Part shown: in pieces, positions 12,335-24,975 of the stretch
Layout: each line of letters opens with the position of its first letter
Position numbering within the stretch: position 1 is the first letter of the stretch
DNA from: Fistularia commersonii
Lineage: Eukaryota; Chordata; Actinopteri; Syngnathiformes; Fistulariidae
Length of the DNA: 64,000 nt
Assembly (NCBI GenBank): GCA_037954325.1
Contig: JBBMNZ010000003.1
Span: forward strand, 1,475,465-1,539,464
Reading direction: 5' to 3'
The notes under the pieces: generated by a model
Seen by the model: the letters and a program-made list of their open reading frames with translations, nothing else
Databases searched by the model: none
What the model was told of the DNA's origin: nothing
Translations under genes and position numbers: made by a program

Positions 12335-15300
12335 CTGCGGGCGACCAGAATCACGGAGAGCAGAATTAAACAACGCATACCACACAGTAATAATAGGAGG
12401 GTTTCTGTGGATGCAGCAAGCCAATGAAAACAAAAACGCATGTTGAGTAAAGGCGCACGCAAAGAGGCGCTGAATTGCACCGGACGGATCACTGATCGGC
12501 CAACAACATGCGGAAGTCCAACGGGAAGTCCAAATGCATTCCTGGAACAGCGATGCTGAACACGGCAGTCCGTAATCTCGCTTCAAGTTTGATGGACACT
12601 GCCTACCGTATCCCCGGCGGAGATTGAACCTCATGAGAATCAGGCGGAAGCGCGGTTGTCGTGATGAAAATTCCGATGCCTTCCTCTTCCGGACGATGCG
12701 CTGCTGGATCTGCGCACGGCTAAATCTACTGCTCTTAGAAAAGCTACCGAACTGCTGTTTGGACTGTCTTTACCTTTACTGATCGAATTCATGGCACAGG
12801 CGTAAGGGCTACAACGTAAAATAAAACAAATATAAACTCTTTACACCGTGTATCTACCCATCTATCTATTCATAGCAGGGATGCCCACACTTTTTCACCC
12901 TGTGAGCTACTTTCCAAATGACCGTGTGAAAATGATCTACCTCCACTAAAAATGCTGAATATATATTTAGTGAGTAAACTTAACACAATAACCCTTATGG
13001 CACGCTACAACAGAGTACTTTTTTGGTAAATACGTTATTCTGATGACTTGAATGGCGCCTGCAGCATAGTTGAAGTAAGCTGTGAGAAAAACAGCTGGGA
13101 TTTTAGTTCCTTCGCCTTTTTCCTTCTCAACTCGCTTTTCCGAGGGAGGTCGGTGTCGTAGTTTTTACGAACGGTCTGAAAATGCCGCTCCGAATTTCCC
13201 TTTTTTTGGTATAGCGATGGCAGACTGGTGGATGAGGCACTTTGAAAATGACAATTAAAAAAAAAAAAGTCCACCTCCCATTCCGTTATAGTCTTTTTAC
13301 TAACCACTCATTTTTATACCCGTACATTTAGAAGACATAAATTGGAGGCTAACTCGCTAGCTTGCTAGAACGCATGCTATGTGCACAGAAAAGGTCCGAT
13401 TGGACGGACCGACTGTCAGTCAAGGGACAAAGTTCAAAATGCGGTTGATAGGCTGACGTCTACGTTTTAATGGCATGCGATCTACACACACTACCTTCGC
13501 GATCGACCGGTAGATCGCGATCGACGTATTGGGCGCGCCTGATTTATAACAACTGAATTCAAAATGGAGACATTTGTCTTGATACGTTGGTAAATAAAGA
13601 GTTGTTTTTAACCGTGCGTGCGCCCTGAGCCGGGGAGGTTATCATTCAGTGTTAAGTTGGCAAACCAAAATACAAAACACATGCAGTCACTCGACATCCA
13701 AACATGCTGCTTGTTGACGGAGATGTTTTAAAGACGATGACGAGCGGATCTGCGATACTCGGGCGCTTTTCTTTTCTAAGTATTGATTAATGATGTCATT
13801 AAATCAACGTCAGTGAATGATTTTATTCTAATCGCCTTGCATATCATAAAGGCGGACATGAAAATGCATCATGGGCCGATTTCAACGGAGTCCCGTTATT
13901 CCTCGACATCCCGATGCTGTAAATCTACGAGTGACGGCGGAATCGGTATATTTCCAAAAGGACCGTTTCATGCGGCCTCGATTGTGCTCCACGCGCAACA
14001 CGACACCGCACGATTACAACCCTAGATGTTCAGAAAGAGGAAAACGTGGCGAAGGATACGAGTGGTCGCGCCGCTGGCGGTCGGTTAGGATCACACCATG
14101 CTTTCACGCCACTCTGTCGGGAAATCCGGTTTCGGTCGCACCTACTGCCCGCCTCAGTCACTATCCGGCCGGTACAGGTACTTCATCATCAGGCTGTCCA
14201 CCTTCTTCTTCCTCTTCTTCTCGTCTTTTTTGTTGCCGGGGCCGCTCCGGCTCTCTGGCCGAGCATCATCTCGCTCCTCCGGACTGGAGACCCTCTGAGT
14301 CGGGGCTCTCTTCACGCTGCCGGAGCTTCGGTAGGAAATGGTGGAGGCGCCGGAGCTGGAGTCCGAATCGGAGTCCGACTCGGTATCCGAAGACGACGAG
14401 GATTCGTTCTTCTTCTTGGACTTCTTTTTGGACTTCTTCGACCTCCTCCGAGAGCCGCTCCTGTGACGGCCGCCGCCCGAGCTGTCCGACTCGGAGCTGC
14501 GACTTCTCTTCTTTTTTTTGTTTTTGCCTCTGCTCTTGCTCCGGTGACTGCTGCAGCTGCTGGCGCTGCGTGACGGTCTCGCGCAATGAACCGCCGATGC
14601 GGAGCGTCTAAGACCGCCGCCGGGCGAAGAACCTCCGCCGTTTTGGAAAGTCATACCGCCGTCATCGTTCTTGACCCTTCCCTCCTCTCCCTCTGAGTCT
14701 TCCAAGCTCGTTCGCTTAAATTTGATAGGCTTGAAACTCAGAACCTCATTGATGGCTTTTTCCAAGTCGGGGTCGAGGTAGTTGCGATGACTGACGGGCT
14801 TGATGTCCGGATCGTCCAGCGGGTCGTTGTCGGTAACAGAGGATCTAGCTTGCGGCGGCGGCATGGAAACGCTGCGACCGACGGAGGAATGCGGGCTGTA
14901 AGCCGACCTCTCGGTGAAAGCCACGCTTCGACCGTCATCCATATCGACGTCGAACTCGCTGAGGCGACAGCTGCGCGCGAGCGACATGTGGGAATCGGCT
15001 CGGCTAACGCTTCCGGGGCTGCGGCCTCCGGACCGTCGGCTGAAACAAGGGCTACTCGGGTCGCTGCCGTACAGAGATAGTCTACTACCCTCTTCTAAAC
15101 GCGACGCGCTCCTGCGGCGTCCGAGGGAGTTTTGCAGGCTCGAGCTCAGAGCGGCGTCGTTTTCCGGGCTTAACCCGACACGCGTGGAAGCTCGACTCGG
15201 GGCGGCGAGCGAAAGCGTCGACTCTTTGTCGCTCCGACGGCTGTCGGCGCCTTTCCTGGACCGACCGCCGGTTTCCGTAAAGGCCTGCGAGATCAGAGAT

Positions 15301-18300
15301 TCTCTGTCGTCCCTGTCGTCCGCCGCCTGTGATTTCCTTCGGAAGTTGACGGAGAAGGTGTCATCCTGAACATCGGCGGTTTTGGATTTAGCCTTGTGAA
15401 AGGACAGGGCCTTCTCCGAGTCAGCGTTTTCCTTGAGGGCGCTAAACAGGGCGTCCCCTTTGGAATCAAGGTTAGGTCGTTTTCTGTAACTAAGAGAGCT
15501 CATGGCTGATACCGGACGGCCGGGCTCTACCTCTTTGCCCTCTTTATTTGCCTCTTTCCATTCCATCCCTTCTTTGCCCTCTTTTGCGTCTAAGTTTACG
15601 GCAAATCTAGGAGAACACAACAACGGGAAGGACAAAGGTGTGGAGACAGTGGGGGAGAAAATGACAGATGAGTTTCGGGCGAACGAAGGCGAAGGAAGAC
15701 GAGAATAACAATGAAATAGATTAAGACACGAAATGAATGAAAAGACGTAAATGAGACGGAAAAAAGACAGGATACCCCGAGATGATTGATCGATTATGCG
15801 GAGATATATTAAAGACGTAAGATAGCCAAAAAAATGATAGATATAGAGTATCTTACGCCGCATTAATGACCCATTTTCAATTCATTCAAATTATTTTACT
15901 AATCTGGCAAAAACGGTTCCAGCGAGACCTCAAATTGGGTTTTCCAGGGTGAGCCGATCATAATAATATATACGTAGCAAATGGAGATTGCCAACCACAG
16001 CTGTTGGGAATAGTGGCACCTTAAAATGGGGAACAGCAATTTTCTTTTTAATTTAACCGATTCTAATACAGCCTCGGGCAGAACACACAACAGATTTAAC
16101 CAATTTCAAATACTTTTAGGAAGCGCAAATGATTATCCTCCCTTTCAAGAGTTGGACCACCATATTTTTAAGACCGCTTTGCACATATGCATATAAAGAA
16201 CGGTGTAAGAAGCGAGCGCAGAGTTTTAAAAATGATTTAATATGGACGTCATTGTATCGGAGCAACATGAGAAATGAATGTATTCGATTCCACCTGGCAT
16301 AAAACAATGGACGGGAAGTTTAGCCAAAAACCCTCTGGTAGAAACGGAGGCCGAATAATTTTAGCGGATCTGGGGATTTTCTGATATGAAGTCAGATCCG
16401 AGAGGGAAAATTCAACAAGAGTGTAACGTCGAGATTCAAAATCCAGTTCATTCATTGGTTTCAACGCAGCTAATACATCTGTCGTTTGGTCATCTTTTAT
16501 TCTTTAACTTGAAGCGTGAACCATGGAGAAGAGCGATTGTATTTTGGCTACAGTTTCTAAATATCAAAAGACGTGTTTAGAAAATGATGTAACTGTTTGT
16601 TTTACTCCCACTTTTAGAAACTGAAGTCTGGCGCTTACATTCGTATGTCTGATCTGTGAATCACACCGGTTGGAAAAGATCTGGATTAAGAGACCGGCAA
16701 ATAAAGCTACTACAAAGTGTCAATGACGGCGTGCCGCCAACCGATATTTAGAAACTTTGCAAAGTTTTTAAAGCTGAAGATGGCTCAGCTGAAGGAGGGA
16801 AGTTAAATCTTCTAGCGAGGAGACAAATCTGGGGCAATCGAAGCTGTCAGCTGGCAGACACATCCATTAATCTCAGTGAACGGCTCAGGTAGGCAATGCC
16901 AGCTGGCCATGGGGCATGTCGATAAATCTACCACCGAGGCGGTTTACTTTTAAGAAAAAAAAAGCACCTTATTCACCGGCAATAAAGACAAAGCAGCTTT
17001 AGAATAAATTGAAGTAATAGCGGCCCTCTCATCTCAGTCCAGACCTCGGCTGTGACGTCTTAATATCCTCTAGGTCGCCTTATATAAACGGTTAAATCCA
17101 GGAAAAAGAAGTGGTTGCATGTCAACGCAGACGTCGCTCTTTATACCCACCTGGAGCTTTTCAGGCTGCTGTCGTCCGAGAGGTTCTTCGTAGATCCCTT
17201 GCTTTTGGACAACCAAGATTTCACTCCGTCCACGCGGTCCTCCAGCTCAGAATCGGTGTCTGAATCCCCCGGACTGATGACGTGCCGGACATGAGAAACA
17301 AAGTCAAATGGAGCAAAAGCGGCAGGTGATATTCAAAGAAAAGGGGCGTCACAAACGAAGAGTCAGTCTGACGTTAGTGTGAAGGGACGTTAGCGTGGAC
17401 ACCGGCAGGACGGGTCCTGCTGTGGAGCCACACGGTGGGTTAATACGGCGGCGGAGAAGGATTGTTTCGGTTTTCTTTTGCACATGCAGCTCAAAAAGAC
17501 CCTGTAAATACAGACATGCTAAAAATAAGGGATGCGCCGATGACAAATTCATCATGAGAAGCTCCTGGTCCTGCTGGGAAAGGAGAAGCTAAAAGTCTTT
17601 CTTGAGTCCTCCATGACATTGGAGACGCAGAAACATCATGATGGGAACGAATCCCCGAGTAGACCAACCGGGGAAACACTTTGTATTAACTTTTAATTTC
17701 ATACGTCCAGGATTAAAGGGAGAAGAAGCGCCTTTAAATTGTTTATATCTACTGTGTTATCTCCGCCGACTAATTAAAATGTAATGTAAAGATGTATCAT
17801 TCATATCTTTCTCTTTAAAAGCCTTCAGATAAATCACGTCGTACCTCAAACGATAACTTTTCAGCAAAGTTTGCATCTGAAGTACGGAACCGATAGACGT
17901 TCCCGTCTAATATCCACGGATCCTCGCTTCTCCTCCTCGTTCGATATATATGATTAACGGGAGTTCTTGGAAGCCAAAAAAGATCATACCAATTTTCTGC
18001 TTTTTCTTCGCCGAAAAAGCTTTTTTTCCAAGTTAATGCTCAAAAGGCTGCAGTTGGGAAACTCTGCTTCAATGGAAAACATGTTTATTTTACCTTTCTG
18101 ACAGGCTAAGATTGATATTTCAAAAAAATATGAAAATATCATGGTGGAGATCCCTACAGAGTGACTGAACGTCTAGAGCTGAACCGCGAGGTTAGATCTC
18201 TTTGTTTTCTCACGCAGCAATTTTCTACAGGGGAAAAAGCGGTTTAGTGGAGGATTTCTTGTATAAAATTGCGAGCAGGCACCAGAGTCAGAGACAGATG

Positions 18301-21300
18301 GCAAAATGGCACTATGTATTTTGCAGCGGGGGAAAAACAACCTGTAGTTATTTCATATTGTATATAGAGAATATTTTAAATATACTGCTCACACGCTTCC
18401 TTTAAACCTTCTTCGTTTTGCAAAAAGCTCATTCATTTAATTACGGCTGTTGCTGCGTTATAACGGTATTGTTTTCAAGATTCTCCGTGGTTTCTCCTCG
18501 CTTGGAGGAGTTTTGTAACATCGGCTTGCAGAAAGTAATGAGGACAACATCAAATAGTGGAAGTATTTCTACTCCGGTTGGCAATTTAATCAAGCGCTGG
18601 AAGTATCTCCGTGCCTAATGTTTCGGTCCTGCTCTAATCGCTTAAACTCACATTGTTCAGTCTACCTTCCACCCAAATCCTGTGCACGCTGCATAAGTAA
18701 CACTGAGGCAATTAGCACGGCTTCACCTAAAGATCATATTGATCATATAACATGACCAGGATGAGACGAGGTCACCTTGATATATAACGAGCGGGGAAGT
18801 TTAGACCGGGAAAATGTCAACATAAAGTGATTTTTTTTTTTAAATTTTCTTCCAACACTTAAGATCCGTATCTAGATCAATAAGACACAAAGCGTCGAGG
18901 AAGCCTACGGGAAGTAGGGGGTGGGAGGAAATTGAATATTTATCTATTTGTCCTATCCGCACAGCGGAGCGGCACGGTCTACCCAGATTTACTTTTCATC
19001 TGGTAATCATTTCAATTGCCACACCTGCAGTCATAAGGATGCAGTCGTAATTTCAGTCCTTGACAGAATGATTTGGTGCACAGCTGGGCATTGCACAGTT
19101 TCTCCTCTCAATTATCATTACACGTTTGCAAACCACTGTGAGCCAGGGAGTAAAATAGAGGGCTTGTCATAAAATTTGACACGGATGAAAAGAGCGCAAC
19201 ACTCATTAAGTGCCGTCAGAGCTCAGTGCTTGTGTGGGGCTGTGAAATTAAGTTGTTACAGCTTAATAGTCCTACAGAGACATCAGAGTGGTGGCTCAAC
19301 GTCTCCGCATCTGTTACAGAAAACCTCCTATATCTTGTCAGAAAAAGGAAAACATTCTCCTCTCCGGCACCGATCCCTCACAGAGTTACGCCTACAGAAT
19401 GTATCTGATACCGCTTCCGCTTCCACGTAAAAGCCGGATTTGGAATGAAAGATTTCAAATAATGTGCCGTGGAATATCCAATTCCGTAGCCGTGTAAATG
19501 CAACGACCTTGGACCGCGGACTTGGATCTGCGCTTGTGCCCGAGACGAGAAGGGAAGAATGCACGGAAGGACAAAGGAAACTGAATCTTCAGCTGTTATT
19601 AGCTTTGCAGAGCATGCCTCGACTATTAGACAATCTGGGGATTTGCTTCTGCCTGCTGCTATGATGACAGAACAGCGGAGGGTCTTTTGCATCGTGGTCA
19701 GAAAATCCTGGGTAAACATCACCCAGGAAGAGGAGAAATCATAACACATAGTTCTTCATCTGACCTTCTTAAAAGTTATGGGTTGGTGGAGATCAGTTTG
19801 AGTCAACACGCCAATCAAACCCCGCTGAGTTATGTTTTTAACACATTTCTTTGACTGAAAAATGTATTCAAACAGCAACTTGCAACATCTGCCCGGAGCA
19901 GAAAAAGGCAAAGTGTAAGTAAAAAATAAACTTTTTTTTTTCTAAAACACCTTTCACACCTGGGGAATATTCAAAGTTTTGTGCAAAAAGTACTGTAAGT
20001 TGTGGCACAAAATGTCTCTAAGAAGCAATATTCATTTACTGATAATAGCCTGAGCTGGAGTGAAGCTATCCTGCTTGAGCAGAACAACCTTTTAAACCGA
20101 ATCACAAAAAAACGTCAATGTTTACCGCACAGAGGGTCCAGAGGTGGCCGGACTCAATGACGGTTGCTTGAAGTTCACGACATGAACTCGGCAAAATGGG
20201 TTTGAGCCGGTTTTCTATGACCGCAGTAGCTTTGTTTCCATTCTAAAGTAGATTTCAAAAAGCTGAGCACACTTCAGGTTGTTAAGTTAAGGCAGGAGGT
20301 TGTGCTTCTTGCGCTGAGCTGCCAAACAATCGAGACACGGAAAGAGACGGCCACGGGTAGCAAAGGTGTTTCTAATCATTTTAAATGCTTAAGTCAGAGC
20401 AAAATGACCCTATCGCCATTGCAGTGTGTGCAACAAACTGCATCAACTTGGCTTAGAAGGCATCAAGAAGAACCGCAGGTTTTCGTCGTCCCGCTCCGAA
20501 TCTACAGATCAGCGACCGTTGGCCAAAGTCCATTTTGCTGAAATGGACCTTGAACAAAACCTTCATATCCATGAACATGACTTCTTTTAACTGTAAAACT
20601 TTTATTCGTAAAAACTCCTCAAGACAATTTTGGCCACATTGAATGCATATTGAAAAAAGTTAAGGTAAACGATCCCACACTGATGGCCAAAGACCAGGCA
20701 TGCAAGGTGCTGACCAGGCCATCTGAAGGCCATCTGAAGGCCATCTGAAGGCCATCTGAAGCTCCTGGGGGATCCAGGTCTTCCCCAGCGAGGCTGCAGA
20801 CAGGAAGTGGCTGGAGCTCAAACCGCCCACCTTCCCATTGCAGGGACGCCCGCTCTAATAAAACAAAATCCTGCCAAAGTGTGCCGATGACCAGAACCCC
20901 ACTGTGTCCTGATTTTAGCACCAAGATTTAAAAAAGAAGCAAAAAAAAAAAAAAAAAAAAAAAAAGATCAGGATTTATGGAGCTGTAATATCATGGCTAT
21001 TCATTTTTAAATACTGACAAAGGCATTGCTATAGCAACCATCCCATATGGATCACTGAACATTGTGCAACCTTATTCTAAACAAGTTAGCCAAACTTGTT
21101 TACTAAGCCTAACCCAGCTCATGTCAGCTCTTAACGTCACAATACAAGTATATTCTATTGACAATCTGTGTTTTTAAACAGCTTAACTGGATGACGTATT
21201 ACTAACCAACAATATGGTATCTCAGTCTACAATTCTCAAACCAATGCAGAATCAATGATACACTACATTTAAGACAATTTATATTTCATTGTATTTCTTA

Positions 21301-22205
21301 TTCTTCCTCCTTTCTACTATCATCTATTACTGTTATGTTTTTACTTGAAACTCTGGCACAACAATTTCCTTCGGGATAAATAAAGTTGTTCTCATCTCAT
21401 CTCATTTAGTATATTATAATTATTATTTTTTTATTGAAAATATTTTTTTCACCTCATCCTCATATTTCCCGGTGAGAAGTATTTCCAAGTATTTCCCTTT
21501 ACAACGAGTTGACCCAATATCTTATTTGTGTCATGAGATGTTTACACTTGCACGCGTATACATTTCGCACACGTCGGCATCTTAGATTAAAAAAAAAACA
21601 AACAATGTTGTTTGTAATCAAGCACCTCACACATGGTGTCAGCCACAATTTATGTCCTTTAACGTCACCGCATAAGTTAAACTCCGCCGAAAGCCCGGGG
21701 TAAGCAAACAAACACGGGCTCGGGCAGACATTAATTGTCTGGGACATTCTGCCGGCATCGGTTGTACATCTCTGTTACAGACTATTACATTCATCATTAG
21801 CTTCTGTGGACGTCCCTCCGCTGCTCTGGTTAGCATCACCCCTTCGCGGTCTCATAGAAATCACCGTTTGTGCCTCCTATGTATGAAAAAGGCAGCCCGG
21901 TTAAATCCCCGTGGCCTCGGAGTTCAGACGGCCGTATGCATCACCTCCGAAACCATCGGGCCAGATCAGCTTGATGACCTCTTATTTACAGTGTCAGATA
22001 AAAAAAAAAAAAAAAAAAAGGTAAGACTGCGTATCTGGGCTGGAAACCCCCTGGAAGATATGCAGCTCTATGAAGAATAAATCACAATCAGACAGTCTTC
22101 CATTAGTGTGTACCCAGATGAGGATATGATTTATTTATGTCATTGCTATCTGAAAGATTAAACTGACCGAATTAAATGAAAGTGAAAATGTCTTGCTATT
22201 TCACA

Positions 22206-22261
<56 letters not shown>

Positions 22262-24944
22262 AAATGATCTGATTATAACAAAAGAATGATGCCTCCATGT
22301 TGTTAATAACATGCTACTATTTTAGAATGCTAGTTAAATAGCTACCAGTTTTGAAGTTATTGTTCTTATTCCAATGTTTTTGCTCAAATTTCTTTCTTGA
22401 TGTTTAATAAATTGTAGTTTGAAAGCCAATATGCTCAAGAAAAAGATTTTTTTTTTCATTTCATTTTTTTTACATTTTAAATAAACGAAGATATCAACCT
22501 TTTTCGATATGGCGACATCGTTTGTATTGAATGACAACAGAAATCTGGATTTTTCTGCAACCGCTAAGATATCAAATAGAAGGGGGGTGGCAAATATTAA
22601 AACATATTATTAAAACATATTAAAACAGAAAAAATGTGGTGGTCTCCTCTTCCTCTCCGATGAGGAACATCAGAATGCCAAACACTGAGGAGGGAGCGCG
22701 ATGGCTGCGAGCCAGAGGCTAATGCTGCATGTGAGCCATTCGCGTAGCGAGCAAGACAGCTTTTGTAAGACATTTCAGGGTTCTGCATTATTAAGCAAGT
22801 GTGAGTCAAAGATTGATGAAGAACACACCCTCCTTTTCTCCTGTCAGAAGGACGGTCGTTGCCGAGCCACAATCACATCTTGCCCCGACGCCGCCCGATG
22901 AAATATTAAGCGAGCCTGGGGAGCGCGAGATTGAGTCGCTACATGCTGTTGTTCAAATACAAAACACCGCGACCCGACGTAACACACAGTGACCAGGGCA
23001 AGTGAGTAAACACGGTGCAACAAACCCCCTCGGCAACATGAGGGGGTTCATTTAGAAGATCCTGGTCACAGGGGAGGACAAAAGAGATTATGACATCTGC
23101 TCTTCAGTTCAGAGCCTTACAAAGTGGTTAACCACACGTCCAATTTGCTTCATGCCGGTGCTCCAGGAATATGTTGTCAGTGACATTCATGCATCTTAGC
23201 CTGTGAGGGCATGCAGGAGAAGCTGGGTGGATTAAACGGAAGAACCACTGTTGATGATGCATTATCTTCCAGTCTTACACCTCAAGGGACCCCAATCCAA
23301 ACGCTCAATGTATGGCAAGATCACCCCCAAAAACAACGAAGCAAGAGAATAAAAAAAAAAAAGAAACAGTTGTTTGTAAATGTAAATGATTTCTGAATTA
23401 ATAAATTTGAGCCTTTTTTTTTTTTTTTTACAATTGATATCACACTTCTACGAAATGGTGAGTCAACAGTTATATTGTGTCTAACATTTATAATTTTCTA
23501 TTTAATAAGCAATAAAGTCAGTTTTAGGTCCTGCGATTCTGATCTTTCATCGAACCATAAATGTTCGCAGCTTTCGCTTTCTATGTAAACACATTGGAGT
23601 TCTTGTTAGTTTGGTCAGAGAAGAGTCATTACTTTTAAAAAAAAAAAAAAATTTAATTTAATTTAATTCAAAAAAAAAAAAAGAAAAATAAGTTGAGGAT
23701 AGGACGTAACTGAATTTCATGCAGGCGCTGGGCTGATAGGAAGATCCAAATGTAGTGAATCAAGGCAAACTGCTAGTAATGGTGTAACATTTGTGTTCAC
23801 GTTGATAATGTGAAATTAACTTTAGCCTTCCAAATATTTTCAGCTTCATTATGTGGAGTCAACAGCACTATCCGTGGGAACATTATTTGGAAATACTGCA
23901 AATTCTTCAAAAAAAAAAATGCAGCATAAAAGAACCGAATAGGGCTCATGGGCAAAATGAAATGCAGACTTTCTCCAGGCCATCTCCCTGAAGAAATAAA
24001 GCTCAAAACCATTTATGTTTCAATTACCGGAGAATAAATTTCAGGACCATCTGTCATTCAGTGTCAGGACCCGAAGATGTCCATCACTACACCAAGCCAG
24101 ACTCCAGATGATGTTAATTTAAACAACATGGCCGGATGCACCAAGTCTTTTTTTCTTTCCTGGTTGAGATATAGAAATATTCACGGGCAGATATTGTGTG
24201 GGACAAACCTACCTATAATATGACATCATTTAGATATTATCTAAACTAGTACTCCAAAACTGAGCTGAATTCGCAACGTCGGGGGCATTCGAAATGCGTT
24301 TGTTGTTTTGTTTTAAGAGGGGATAATGCCCTTTAAATATCAGATATTTTCTACAATGTGACAGCCGGAAGTGACGAAAATGCCTTTTATTTTTTTCCCC
24401 TCCAGCGTCAAACCCTGGACTTTGTTCAAAGACTGCAGAATGATGCATCATTTCCAGTGGATCGAAAGAAATCTGAAGTTCGAGCTCCTCACGTTCTGCT
24501 CTTTCTTTTCTGATACTTTGTCACCATGTCCTGTAAACTGGATGTGATGATGTGTGGAGGCACAGACCAGAAGAGACACCCAAGAACAACAAAAATAGAA
24601 AAGACATCAAATAAGAACGAAGTCAAAGATAAGACACACGGTGTGATGGATGATAATTATGGATATTATGGCAGTGCTAAGATGACCCAGTTTTGTTTTT
24701 CCCTGCTGGCTGACTAACTGCACTTTGTTTTTAAGGTTATTGACTCAGCATGCCATCCCAGTGTGATCTTCTGTCCTGCGTACAGAATGGAGATGAAAAA
24801 TGTACACAGTGTATTCTAATGACTCAGACTGCTGTTTACTGCTGCTGTAACATAAGCAGCTCTCATTCTGTCAGCCGCCATCCCAGGGAAAAAAAACAAA
24901 AAAAACCTTCTTGCAAGGGGCCTTGGGACACGCAGGATTTTCTG

Positions 24945-24975
<31 letters not shown>

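Larger units (their letters stand above)
17274..24492 (-). other. myo18a: Long intron with simple repeats
   Basis: Holds an 11-bp tandem repeat (20717-20761), an A run (20941-20965), an L2-like end (21270-21406), a (CA)n tract on the plus strand (22206-22261) and poly-A/T patches near 22002 and 23640-23682. No further exon is recognised. Confidence 0.6.

Noticed and set aside
13871..14611. 246-aa and 175-aa plus-strand ORFs
   Set aside because: They lie antisense to the GC-rich coding exon 15606-14154. Their Ser/Arg/Ala-rich composition follows from the opposite-strand codons.
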